Shown: positions 26,744 through 34,808 of the stretch, piece after piece
Layout of the letters: each line of letters opens with the position of its first letter
Numbering within the stretch: the first letter of the stretch is position 1
Assembly (NCBI RefSeq): GCF_009789575.1
Contig: NZ_CP046908.1
Span: 806,001-870,000, forward strand
Length of the DNA stretch: 64,000 nucleotides
Origin: Stappia indica
GTDB lineage: Bacteria; Pseudomonadota; Alphaproteobacteria; Rhizobiales; Stappiaceae
Direction of reading: 5' to 3'
Made by a program: the position numbers and the translations under genes
Notes under the pieces: generated by a model
Seen by the model: only the letters and a program-made list of their open reading frames with translations
Databases searched by the model: none
What the model was told of the DNA's origin: nothing

Positions 26744-27412
26744 TCAGCCGTGCTCGATGATCAGCACGGCGCGGGTGTCCGGCTCCAAGGCCTCGAAGGT
26801 GTGAGGGGTGTCCGCCGGATAGGCGGCATAGTCGCCGGCGGCAAGCTCGACCTCCCGTCCTTCCGGCCCCAGACGCGCGCGGCCGCGCATCACGACCACA
26901 TGCTCGCGCGTGCCCGGCCCATGACCGGGCGAGAGATGTGCCGCGGAAAGATGCGGCGAGCCGGGCTCGGCCTCGATCACGTAGAGATCGCGCCTTGTGC
27001 CCGGTCCCGCCGCCGACAAAAGCCGGGCGAGATAATCGGCATGGTCGGAACGGGTCGACGGCCCCTCGCCGGCACGGATCACCTCGATCTCGCCGCGCGG
27101 GGCCTCCAGCAGCGCGGCGACGCTGACGCCCAGCGCATTGGCAAGCAGCCACAGGGTCTCGATGGCGGGATTGCCGCTCCCCGATTCCAGCTGCGACAGG
27201 GTCGACTTGGCAAGGCCGGCCGCGCGTGCAAGCTCGCTTGCCGACAGGCCGGCGCGCAGGCGTTCGCGGCGCACCGCAGCGCCGACGAGCGCGCCGATGC
27301 CGGTTGGTCCCTTGATGCCCTCGCTGGCGTCCACCTGCCCGCCTTTCGCACATGCCGGCCAGGTGCCGGCGCTCATGCGATCACTATAAAAGCGGTCGTC
27401 CCGGAGAGCCAT
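26744..27412 (-). CDS. XRE-family regulator with C-terminal cupin
   Basis: A 222-residue protein: helix-turn-helix at about residues 40-95 (LSASELARAAGLAKSTLSQLE) and a cupin domain from about 140 (HLSPGHGPGTREHVVVMRG; GDYAAYPADTPHTFEA). Such regulators typically control small-molecule catabolic or transport genes, with the cupin as ligand sensor. ATG 27376 is an alternative start removing 12 residues. It converges with the racemase gene with a 7-nt gap. Confidence 0.85.
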   Translation of the reverse strand: MALRDDRFYSDRMSAGTWPACAKGGQVDASEGIKGPTGIGALVGAAVRRERLRAGLSASELARAAGLAKSTLSQLESGSGNPAIETLWLLANALGVSVAALLEAPRGEIEVIRAGEGPSTRSDHADYLARLLSAAGPGTRRDLYVIEAEPGSPHLSAAHLSPGHGPGTREHVVVMRGRARLGPEGREVELAAGDYAAYPADTPHTFEALEPDTRAVLIIEHG

Positions 27413-27470
27413 CTGCCCCGCGACGATTTCCCCCCGTGACAGATGCGCGCGGCGGCGCTAGAGACGATCC

Positions 27471-27869
27471 ATGCACAGCATGAGGGAACTCCTGAAGGAC
27501 CGGTTGCTGACGTGGTCGATGGCCGCGACGATCGTCCTTGCCATGCTGCTGCAGGGGGTCGTCGCCGCCAATGCGCGCACGGTGATGGCCGCCGACGGCA
27601 CCAGCCCGGCCTATGTGCTGTGCTCGCCGACGGCGATTGCCGATCCGGACGACAACCATCCGCTCAAGGACCTGGCCCGCGACTGCTGCTCGACGCTGTG
27701 CAAGCTCGCCTGCGCCGGCGGCACGCTGGCGGCCCCTGTCGCGATCGTCCTGCCCGCTCCCGAGCCGGCCGAGACCGCCGCCTGGGTGCCGGTTCCCGCC
27801 CCGACCGCGGCTGAGCGCGCGGAAGGGCCGCCGCCACCGGCCCGCGCGCCGCCGCCTCTCTCCATCTGA
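27471..27869 (+). CDS. DUF2946-like Cys-containing exported protein
   Basis: A 132-residue protein with an N-terminal membrane segment or signal (LLTWSMAATIVLAMLLQGVVAANA), a central Cys cluster (DLARDCCSTLCKLACAGG) and a Pro/Ala-rich tail. Pattern and position before a PCu(A)C gene match DUF2946-type proteins of copper loci. The Cys cluster could bind Cu(I). Family assignment is by layout and motif only. Confidence 0.6.
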   Translation: MHSMRELLKDRLLTWSMAATIVLAMLLQGVVAANARTVMAADGTSPAYVLCSPTAIADPDDNHPLKDLARDCCSTLCKLACAGGTLAAPVAIVLPAPEPAETAAWVPVPAPTAAERAEGPPPPARAPPPLSI

Positions 27870-27946
27870 CGCAAACCAACACCCAAAGGACCGGCCATGC
27901 CCGATGGCCGCCGGTCAGCATATTTGCGACTTATGGAGCCTATCCC

Positions 27947-28468
27947 ATGCGTACTCTTCAGTTTGTCTTCGCGGCAGCCCTGACGCTCGTCGCCATCGTC
28001 GGTGCCCAGGCCCACAGCTACCGGGTCGGCGAGATCCAGATCGGCCATCCCTGGACCCGCGCGACGCCGCCCGCCGCCAAGGTGGCCGGCGCCTTCATGA
28101 GCTTCACCAACGAGGGCGGCACGGCCGACCGGCTGGTCGGCGGCTCCTCGCCGATTGCCGAGAAGGTCGAGATCCACACGATGGAAATGACCGGCGGCAT
28201 CATGAAGATGCGTCCGCTCGCCGATGGTCTCGAAGTGCCGGCCGGCGCCAAGGTGGAGCTGGCTCCCGGCGGCTTCCACGTCATGCTGATCGGCCTGAAG
28301 CAGCCGATCGTCGAAGGCGACAAGGTGCCGCTGACCCTCACCTTCGAGAAGGGCGGCGACATCGAGGTCGAGCTGGCGGCCGACAAGATGGGCGCCGGCG
28401 GCAAGGCGGCCGACCATGGCAGCCATGGTCACGGCGAGACGAAGAAGACCGACCACAGCACGCACTAA
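27947..28468 (+). CDS. Periplasmic copper chaperone PCu(A)C
   Basis: A 173-residue exported protein. Signal peptide ends at AQA-HS, which would leave a His at the mature N-terminus. The Cu(I) site H/M motif is visible as VEIHTMEMTGGIMKMRPL followed by GGFHVMLIGL. A His-rich extension (HGSHGHGETKKTDHSTH) is added at the C-terminus, suggesting extra Cu(II) binding. PCu(A)C delivers copper to cytochrome oxidase CuA. Between the DUF2946-like and PepSY genes, forming a copper-handling cluster. Confidence 0.9.
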   Translation: MRTLQFVFAAALTLVAIVGAQAHSYRVGEIQIGHPWTRATPPAAKVAGAFMSFTNEGGTADRLVGGSSPIAEKVEIHTMEMTGGIMKMRPLADGLEVPAGAKVELAPGGFHVMLIGLKQPIVEGDKVPLTLTFEKGGDIEVELAADKMGAGGKAADHGSHGHGETKKTDHSTH

Positions 28469-28590
28469 GCAGGGCTGCCCCTGCGGTTACGCGGGGGCGC
28501 CACGCTTCACCCCGAATAACGGCAACTTGGCCGTCCGCCCGCCGCAGCAATACGCGCGGCGAAGGACGCCCTGTGCCCGGAGATCCATCC

Positions 28591-29976
28591 ATGACCGATA
28601 CCACCGCGCAGGACGCCGGAACGGGGGCGCTCGCCTCCCCCGCTTCCAGCTCCGACCTCTACCGTGCCGTCTGGCGCTGGCACTTCTATGCGGGCCTTCT
28701 GGTCCTGCCCTTCATGATCACGCTCGCCGTCACCGGCGCGCTCTATCTCTTCCGCGACGAGCTGGACGCGATCCTGCACGCGGACCTGAAGCGGGTGGAA
28801 ATCCGCGAAAACGCCGCCAGGGCCACCCCGTCCGCCATCATTGCTGCCGCGCTCGACGCCCATCCCGGCCGGGCGGTGAAATATACCGATCCGCCGACCG
28901 CCAACGCCTCGGCCGAGATCACCGTCAGCGCCGACACGGGCGAGCGCCTGGCCGTCTATGTCGATCCCTACGACGCCACGGTGCTGGGCGCCCTGCCCGA
29001 CCGCGGCACGGTGATGTGGACCGTGCGCTACCTGCACAGCTTGCGCTATTTCGGACCCACCGTACGCAGCGTGATCGAGATCGTCGGCGGCTGGTCGATC
29101 CTGCTGGTCGGCACCGGCATCTATCTGTGGTGGCCGCGCAGACGCGGACGCGGCGGCGTCACCAGCGTGCGCGGCACACCGAAGAACCGGATGTTCTGGC
29201 GCGACACACACGCGGTGACGGGCATCTTCGTCGGCTTCTTCATCGTGTTCCTGGCGATCACCGGAATGCCGTGGTCCGGCAACTGGGGCGCCAAGGTCAA
29301 CGAATGGGCCAACGGCACCAATTTCGGCTATCCGTCCGGCGTGCGCGTCGAGGTGCCGATGTCGGACGCAAAGCTGGCCGAGATCGCACCGACCACCTGG
29401 TCGCTGGAACAGGCGCAGATCCCGCAATCGACCGACGCCGCGCCGCAGGCACGCGATATGGGCATCGACCGGGCGGTGGAGATCGTCGACGGGCTGGGCC
29501 TGCACCGGGGCTACACCATCGGCCTGCCGTCCTCGCCGACCGGCGTCTACTCGGCCTCGGTCTATCCGGACGACCTGGCGCAGCAGCGCGTCGTGCATCT
29601 CGACCAGTACAGCGGCAAGCCGCTGGTCGACATGAGCTATGCCGATTACGGCCCGCTCGGCAGGTGGCTGGAATTCGGCATCAACACGCATATGGGCCAG
29701 CAGTTCGGCCTGGCGAACCAGATCCTGCTGGTCGTCGTGTGCCTGGCCATCGTGATGCTGGCCGTCTCCGCCGGCGTGATGTGGTGGAAGCGGCGGCCGG
29801 CGGGAAGCCTCGGCGTGCCGCCGATGCCGGCGGACAGGAAGGTGTTCCGCGGATTGCTGGCGATCCTTGCGGTCGGCGGGATCGTCTTCCCGCTGGTCGG
29901 CCTGTCGCTGATCGCGATGCTGGCCATCGACCTCCTGGTGATCCGCCCGCTCGGTGCGCGCCTCGCCGCGCGCTGA
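28591..29976 (+). CDS. PepSY-associated transmembrane protein
   Basis: A 461-residue membrane protein of the PepSY_TM family. An N-terminal helix with WRWHFYAGLLVLPFMITLAVTG is followed by a periplasmic PepSY-like domain, a helix pair (VRSVIEIVGGWSILLVGTGIYLWW), a second large periplasmic part and terminal helices. His residues in helices (RWHFYAG; RDTHAVTG) suggest heme or metal redox, as in FecR-linked or sulfite-type reductases. By context it may reduce or import copper; iron-siderophore reduction is an alternative. ATG 28591 lies after CCCGGAGATCC. Confidence 0.88.
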   Translation: MTDTTAQDAGTGALASPASSSDLYRAVWRWHFYAGLLVLPFMITLAVTGALYLFRDELDAILHADLKRVEIRENAARATPSAIIAAALDAHPGRAVKYTDPPTANASAEITVSADTGERLAVYVDPYDATVLGALPDRGTVMWTVRYLHSLRYFGPTVRSVIEIVGGWSILLVGTGIYLWWPRRRGRGGVTSVRGTPKNRMFWRDTHAVTGIFVGFFIVFLAITGMPWSGNWGAKVNEWANGTNFGYPSGVRVEVPMSDAKLAEIAPTTWSLEQAQIPQSTDAAPQARDMGIDRAVEIVDGLGLHRGYTIGLPSSPTGVYSASVYPDDLAQQRVVHLDQYSGKPLVDMSYADYGPLGRWLEFGINTHMGQQFGLANQILLVVVCLAIVMLAVSAGVMWWKRRPAGSLGVPPMPADRKVFRGLLAILAVGGIVFPLVGLSLIAMLAIDLLVIRPLGARLAAR

Positions 29977-29991
29977 AGGCGGATCGGAAAC

Positions 29992-30021
29992 GGCTCGCGG
30001 CGGCGACAGCTGCCGCGAGCC
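29992..30021. terminator. Bidirectional terminator hairpin
   Basis: GGCTCGCGGC (29992-30001) and GCCGCGAGCC (30012-30021) form a perfect 10-bp stem with a 10-nt loop between the convergent PepSY and Gate-domain genes. No long T-run follows either way. Confidence 0.6.
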
Positions 30022-30035
30022 CGAAGGACATCGGC

Positions 30036-31022
30036 TCAGGCCGTATCGGTACCGGCTTCGCGCGCGGCACGGGCCTGCGCCGGTTCGGCGAAGAGGATCC
30101 AGTCCGGGATCAGCGAGAGGAGCCGCGCCAGCACCGCCGTCGCGACCACCGCGAAGAGCAGCCGGCCGAAGAAGACGCTGGCGAAATCCGCACCCACCGC
30201 GACGACGATCAGCGTGTCCTCGATGAGGCTGTGGGCAAAGCCCATGAAGGCGCTGGCGAGGAACACCTGGCGCGGGTCGACCCGCGATTCCCGCGCCTCG
30301 CGGATCAGCAGGCCGCCGCCGTAGGAAATGCCGAGCAGCAGGCCGACGGAGGCGAAAGGCACGGCCGGCGGGGCGATGCCGGCGAGACGGAACAGCGGCA
30401 CCAGCGCGCGGATCAGCCGGTCCATGATGCCGGTGACCTTGAGGATGTCCATCAGCCAGCACAGGCCGAACAGGATCACCAGCATCATCAGCAGCGTCTT
30501 GCCGAGGCCGATGGCAAAGCCGATCCAGGTCGAGGTCTCCTCCATCGGCATCCAGACCGGCGACAGCGGCGTGGAGAGCCAGCCGGTCGCGGAATAGAGC
30601 TGGTGGAGGAACGCGGCGCAGGCGAGGCCACCGACGATGCGCAGCACCGTGGTGATCCAGAAGCCCGGCCCGGCGCGCTGGATGATGCGCTGCTCGATGG
30701 GCAGCGCATGGGCGAAGAGCAGCAGGGTCGAGAAGACGGTCATGTCGGCGACGGTGAGTTCGGACACCGGCACCAGCGCGAAGACGATGACGATGGCGCC
30801 CCACAGGCCGATCAGCAGGCCGGTGAGCCAGGCGAGCGCGATCTCCGGCGGCAGGCCGTAGAGCTGCATCACCGGCTCGAAATAGGGCGACATGGCGCGG
30901 ATGGCGCCGAGACGCGCCAGGATCTCCACGATCACCATGACCGGCACGATGATGCGCACCAGTTCCCAATAGATTCCAAAGGTTTCGCGGGTCCGCCGGA
31001 TCAGCTGCGCACGCACAGACAT
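30036..31022 (-). CDS. Nucleoside-recognition (Gate) domain membrane protein
   Basis: A 328-residue integral membrane protein with two Gate-domain halves: [20 protein letters not shown] in the first and [19 protein letters not shown] in the second. The latter is the family's conserved glycine-rich turn. Related proteins include SpmA/SpmB and FeoB gate regions; solute is unknown. ATG 31022 is used since the extension to 31103 overlaps the promoter. It is divergent from an Lrp-type gene with an Lrp-like operator between them. Confidence 0.85.
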   Translation of the reverse strand: MSVRAQLIRRTRETFGIYWELVRIIVPVMVIVEILARLGAIRAMSPYFEPVMQLYGLPPEIALAWLTGLLIGLWGAIVIVFALVPVSELTVADMTVFSTLLLFAHALPIEQRIIQRAGPGFWITTVLRIVGGLACAAFLHQLYSATGWLSTPLSPVWMPMEETSTWIGFAIGLGKTLLMMLVILFGLCWLMDILKVTGIMDRLIRALVPLFRLAGIAPPAVPFASVGLLLGISYGGGLLIREARESRVDPRQVFLASAFMGFAHSLIEDTLIVVAVGADFASVFFGRLLFAVVATAVLARLLSLIPDWILFAEPAQARAAREAGTDTA

Positions 31023-31087
31023 TCGAGTCACTCCAACATTTTCGTGCCCTACCGATACCGCAGCCGCGCGGCATTTTTGGTCAGACT

Positions 31088-31113
31088 TTGCAAGTTCGTG
31101 CAATTTTATTGCA
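31088..31113. promoter_or_regulatory. Lrp/AsnC-type operator
   Basis: TGCAATTTTATTGCA (31099-31113) is a perfect inverted repeat (6-bp arms, TTT spacer), and TTGCA (31088) pairs with TGCAA (31099) as an overlapping second palindrome. AT-centred palindromes of this size are typical of Lrp/AsnC sites. It lies 26 nt before the Lrp gene start and between it and the divergent membrane-protein gene. Confidence 0.65.
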
Positions 31114-31138
31114 TAGTGTCGCGACCGCCGGAGGGGCC

Positions 31139-31597
31139 ATGGATCGCATCGACAGGAAGCTGCTGAACCTGCTGCAGGCGGACGCCGCGCGCACCAATGC
31201 CGACCTTGCCGAGGAGGTCGGCCTGTCGCCGTCGAGCTGCCTGCGCCGCATCCGCAGGCTGAAGGCGACCGGCGTCATCGACCGCACGGTCGCCATCCTC
31301 AACCCGGCGCGCGCCGGCAAGGGCCTGAAGGCGGTGGTGACGGTGGAGCTGGAGCGCCACGGCGAGCAGCAGACCCGCCGCTTCCTGGCGCTGGTGGAGA
31401 ACGAGCCGGCCGTGGTGCAGGCCTACAGCGTCAGCGGCGAGACCGACGTGGTCCTGATGCTGCGGCTGTCGGGCATGGAGGAATTCGACGGGTTGTGCGA
31501 ACGTCTGTTCCGCAACGAGACCAATGTGGCACGCTTTTACACGATGTTCGTGATCCGCACCGGCAAGGAAACCACGGCGATCAGGCTGACGCCGTGA
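31139..31597 (+). CDS. Lrp/AsnC family transcriptional regulator
   Basis: A 152-residue regulator. N-terminal helix-turn-helix [20 protein letters not shown] with [20 protein letters not shown]-terminal RAM ligand-binding domain ([28 protein letters not shown]). GGAGGGG lies 5 nt before ATG 31139, and an operator-like palindrome is immediately upstream, suggesting autoregulation and control of the divergent Gate-domain transporter by an amino acid. Confidence 0.9.
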   Translation: MDRIDRKLLNLLQADAARTNADLAEEVGLSPSSCLRRIRRLKATGVIDRTVAILNPARAGKGLKAVVTVELERHGEQQTRRFLALVENEPAVVQAYSVSGETDVVLMLRLSGMEEFDGLCERLFRNETNVARFYTMFVIRTGKETTAIRLTP

Positions 31598-31622
31598 GGC
31601 GGGCAAGACGGGAGGACGCAGC

Positions 31623-32216
31623 GTGATGGAAACACTGGTCTCCAATCCCGGCGCCTTCGTGCATGTGCGGGTGTTCATCGGCATCATCACCGGCCTGTGC
31701 GTGGCGCGGCTGCTGAACGGGCTCGCCAACATGGTGCAGCACCCGCGGCGCGAGCATCTCTACAGCGTCCATATCGGCTGGGCGCTGTTCCTGCTGCTGG
31801 CGGTGATGCATTTCTGGTGGTTCGAGATCGGCCTTGCCCGCATCGAGCGCTGGACCTTCGGCCTCTACTTCCTGGTGGTGGCCTACGCCTCGTGCTTCTT
31901 CTTCACCTGCGCCATCCTGTTTCCGGACAAGGTCGGCGAGAATTCAAGCTACCGGGACTATTTCCACACCCGCCAGAAGTGGTTCTACGGGCTGCTGGCG
32001 ACGCTGTTCTGCCTCGACATGCTGGACACGGCGATGAAGGGAGCGGAACATTTCCGTTCGTTCGGGACGTTCTACCCGTTGCGGCAGACGGGGCTCGCCG
32101 CCCTGGCCGTTGCGGCGATGTGGATACGCGCGCCGCGCTTCCACATCGCCTTTCTGGTGCTGGCGCTGGCCGCGGAGGTCTTCTGGATCCTCGACCAGTT
32201 CGCCGTTCTGGACTGA
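31623..32216 (+). CDS. Hypothetical multi-pass membrane protein
   Basis: A 197-residue protein with about five hydrophobic helices: VFIGIITGLCVARLLNGL, IGWALFLLLAVMHFWWFEI, FGLYFLVVAYASCFFF, WFYGLLATLFCLDMLD and FHIAFLVLALAAEVFWILD. Conserved-looking polar residues fall between helices (HPRREHLYSVH; RDYFHTRQKW). I recognise no family. It follows the Lrp gene by 25 nt on the same strand and may be co-transcribed. Confidence 0.7.
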   Translation: MMETLVSNPGAFVHVRVFIGIITGLCVARLLNGLANMVQHPRREHLYSVHIGWALFLLLAVMHFWWFEIGLARIERWTFGLYFLVVAYASCFFFTCAILFPDKVGENSSYRDYFHTRQKWFYGLLATLFCLDMLDTAMKGAEHFRSFGTFYPLRQTGLAALAVAAMWIRAPRFHIAFLVLALAAEVFWILDQFAVLD

Positions 32217-32225
32217 GCCGGAAGG

Positions 32226-32636
32226 TCAGGCCGCCTCGAAGCGGATGTCCTGCGCGCCTTCCCACAGGACCTTGCGGCCGAGCTCGGGCAGCTTGTCGAG
32301 GTTCGAGGTCAGCGTGACGAAGTGGTTGCCGGCGAGCTGGCCCATCTTCGAGGAGAAGTCGACGCCGCCATAGGCGAGCAGGATCTCCGTCTCGCTGATG
32401 CCGCCGGGATAGAGCAGGATGTGGCCCGGCGCCGGGTGGCTGGTGTGATTCTCGTAGCCGACGCCGAAGGAGAAGTCGCCGAGCGGGATCCACACGCCCT
32501 CGCCCGACCAGCGCACATGCACGATCTGCCCGGCAAAGGGCATGCGCGCCAGGAACGCCTTGCAGGTCTCAGGCGCCTTCTCGGTCTCCAGCACCGCATC
32601 GAAGGTGAAGGGGCCGGCGGTGATCTTGATCTTCAT
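32226..32636 (-). CDS. DUF3830 family protein
   Basis: A 136-residue cyclophilin-like-fold protein. Family hallmarks are the start MKIKITAGPFTFDAVLE, CKAFLARMPFAGQIVHVRWSG, GYENHTSHPAPGHILLYPGG and GQLAGNHFVTL. DUF3830 genes frequently accompany hydantoinase or dihydropyrimidinase-type genes, as here (21 nt downstream of one). Function is unproven; a hydrolase accessory or amide-handling role is inferred from linkage only. Confidence 0.88.
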   Translation of the reverse strand: MKIKITAGPFTFDAVLETEKAPETCKAFLARMPFAGQIVHVRWSGEGVWIPLGDFSFGVGYENHTSHPAPGHILLYPGGISETEILLAYGGVDFSSKMGQLAGNHFVTLTSNLDKLPELGRKVLWEGAQDIRFEAA

Positions 32637-32657
32637 GTCGTTTCCTCCTTTGGGATT

Positions 32658-34067
32658 TCAGAGCGGTGCGGCACTGCGGGTGCGGGCCGACCGGTAGATG
32701 CCGTCGCCCTTGGCGCCGACGAGCATGTTGTCGCGGACCATCACCCGGCCGCCGAGGATGACCGTGGTCGGCCAACCGGTGACCTCCAGCCCCTCGTAGG
32801 GCGAATAATCGGCCCCGTCATGCAGGTCCGCATGGCGGATGGTGCGCTTTTCCGCAGGGTCCCAGATCGCCAGGTCGGCATGCGAGCCGATGGCGATGGT
32901 GCCCTTTTCCGGATAGAGGCCGTAGGTGCGGGCATGGGCGGTCGCGGCCAGCGAGACGAAGCGCGGCAGGTCGATCCGCCCCTTCATCACGCCTTCGGAA
33001 AACAGGATCGGCAACCGCGTCTCGACCCCGGGAATGCCGTTGGGAATGTGCCGGAAGCTGGTCAGCCCCTTCGGATTGCGCTTGCCGCGCTCGTCGTCGT
33101 AGCGGAACGGGCAATGGTCGGAGGAGAACAGGTCGAAGACGCCCGTCTCGATGCCGCGCCAGCACTCGGCCTGGGCCGCCTTGTCGCGCGGCGGCGGCGA
33201 GCAGACGAACTTCGCCCCCTCCCAGTCCATGCCGTCGAGATCCTCGGCGGTGAGCACCAGGTATTGCGGGCAGGTCTCGCCGACCACCTTGAGCCCGCGC
33301 GCGCGGGCCCGCGCGATCTCCTCCATCGCCTCGCCGTTGGAGACATGGACGATGACGATGGGCACGTCGGCGATCTCGGCGAGCGACAGCGCCCGGTGCG
33401 TCGCCTCGCGCTCAACCGCCACGGGACGGGTGGAGGCATGGGCGCGCGGGACGACGTCGCCGGCCGCCTCGTGCCGGGCGATGAGGAAGCGGATCGCGTC
33501 CTCGTTCTCGCAATGGACCATGACGGTGGCGCCGGTCGAGCGGGCGACGTCCAGCGTCTTGAGGATCTCCGCATCGCTGAGCCGCAGGTCCTCGTAGGTC
33601 ATGAAGACCTTGAACGAGGAATAGCCGTCGGCGGCGAGCGCCGGCAGCTCCTGGCCGAGCAGACTGTCCGTCGGGTCCGAGACGATCAGGTGGAAGCTGA
33701 CATCGGTGTAGCAGTTGCCCTCGGCCAGCTTGTGATAGGCGGTCAGCGCCTCGCGCATCGGCCGCCCCTTCTCCTGCAGGCAGAAGGGCATGATGGTGGT
33801 GTTGCCGCCGAACAGGGCCGAGAGCGTGCCGCTCTCGAAATCGTCGGCCATGACGATGCCCTCGCCCGAGGGCTGCGAGACGTGGACATGGCTGTCGATG
33901 CCGCCGGGCAGCACATATTTGCCGCTCGCGTCGATCACCTCGCACTCGCCCGTCAGCGCCTCGCCGATCTGGGCGATGCGCCCCTCGCGGATGCCGATAT
34001 CGGCGCGGAACACGTCCGAGGCGGTGGCGATGGTGCCGCCGCGCACGATCAGGTCGAAACGCTCCAT
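32658..34067 (-). CDS. Dihydropyrimidinase / D-hydantoinase family cyclic amidohydrolase
   Basis: A 469-residue amidohydrolase. Metal ligands are in GGIDSHVHVSQPSG (HxH), the carboxylated Lys is in YSSFKVFMTYEDL, and later ligands are the His of VMVHCENED, HVSNGEA and the Asp of SSDHCPF. It opens cyclic ureides or amides such as hydantoins or dihydropyrimidines, releasing N-carbamoyl amino acids. ATG 34067 (MERFDLIVRGGTI) is chosen over an in-frame start within the ABC ATPase gene. Neighbours are an amino-acid ABC ATPase and DUF3830, so the substrate is probably an imported amino-acid-like ureide. No N-carbamoylase with an intact catalytic set is nearby. Confidence 0.9.
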   Translation of the reverse strand: MERFDLIVRGGTIATASDVFRADIGIREGRIAQIGEALTGECEVIDASGKYVLPGGIDSHVHVSQPSGEGIVMADDFESGTLSALFGGNTTIMPFCLQEKGRPMREALTAYHKLAEGNCYTDVSFHLIVSDPTDSLLGQELPALAADGYSSFKVFMTYEDLRLSDAEILKTLDVARSTGATVMVHCENEDAIRFLIARHEAAGDVVPRAHASTRPVAVEREATHRALSLAEIADVPIVIVHVSNGEAMEEIARARARGLKVVGETCPQYLVLTAEDLDGMDWEGAKFVCSPPPRDKAAQAECWRGIETGVFDLFSSDHCPFRYDDERGKRNPKGLTSFRHIPNGIPGVETRLPILFSEGVMKGRIDLPRFVSLAATAHARTYGLYPEKGTIAIGSHADLAIWDPAEKRTIRHADLHDGADYSPYEGLEVTGWPTTVILGGRVMVRDNMLVGAKGDGIYRSARTRSAAPL

Positions 34068-34077
34068 GGTCGGCCCC

Positions 34078-34806
34078 TTAGTGATGCAGGATCTTGCCGA
34101 GGAAGGCCTCGGTGCGCGGATTGTGGCGGGCGGTGAAGAACTCCTCGGTCGGGCGGTCCTCGACGATCTCGCCCTGGTCGATGAACACCATGCGGGTGGC
34201 GACGCGCCGGGCAAAGCCCATCTCGTGGGTGACCACCATCATCGTCATGCCCTCGCGCGCCAGAGAGGTCATCACGTCCAGCACCTCGGAGATCATCTCC
34301 GGGTCGAGCGCGGAGGTCGGCTCGTCGAACAGCATCGCCTTGGGGTTCATGGCGAGCGCCCGGGCGATCGCCACGCGCTGCTGCTGGCCACCGGAGAGTT
34401 GGCCCGGATACTTGTGCGCGTGTCCGCTCATGCCGACGCGCTCCAGGAGCTCCATCGTCCTGGTGCGGGCAACCTTCTGGTTGCGGTTCAGCACGATGCG
34501 CTGCGCCAGCATGATGTTGTTCTCGATGGTGAGATGCGGGAACAGCTCGAAATTCTGGAACACCATGCCGACCAGCGAGCGCAGCTCGGGAAGGTTGGTG
34601 CGCGGATCGTTGACCTCGACGCCGTCGACCCGGATCGAGCCTTCCTGGATCGGCTCCAGCGCATTGACGCATTTGATGAGGGTGGACTTGCCCGAACCGG
34701 ACGGTCCGCAGACGACGACGACCTCGCCCTTGGCGACGCTGGTCGAGCAGTTCTTCAGGACGGGGAACTTGCCGTAGTACTTCGTCACTCCGGTGATCTC
34801 GATCAT
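34078..34806 (-). CDS. Polar amino acid ABC transporter ATP-binding protein (GlnQ/HisP type)
   Basis: A 242-residue ATPase with Walker [10 protein letters not shown], signature [15 protein letters not shown], Walker [14 protein letters not shown] and switch His in VTHEMGFA. Sequence style is that of GlnQ/GltL for polar amino acids. Its permease (38646) and binding protein (42280) are in other parts of the same region rather than adjacent. It lies between the hydantoinase gene and the fusion dehydrogenase gene. Confidence 0.92.
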   Translation of the reverse strand: MIEITGVTKYYGKFPVLKNCSTSVAKGEVVVVCGPSGSGKSTLIKCVNALEPIQEGSIRVDGVEVNDPRTNLPELRSLVGMVFQNFELFPHLTIENNIMLAQRIVLNRNQKVARTRTMELLERVGMSGHAHKYPGQLSGGQQQRVAIARALAMNPKAMLFDEPTSALDPEMISEVLDVMTSLAREGMTMMVVTHEMGFARRVATRMVFIDQGEIVEDRPTEEFFTARHNPRTEAFLGKILHH

Positions 34807-34808
34807 GG

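Noticed and set aside
28507-31074. 855-codon minus-strand frame
   Set aside because: Crosses the PepSY and Gate-domain genes out of frame; composition is typical of a shadow frame.
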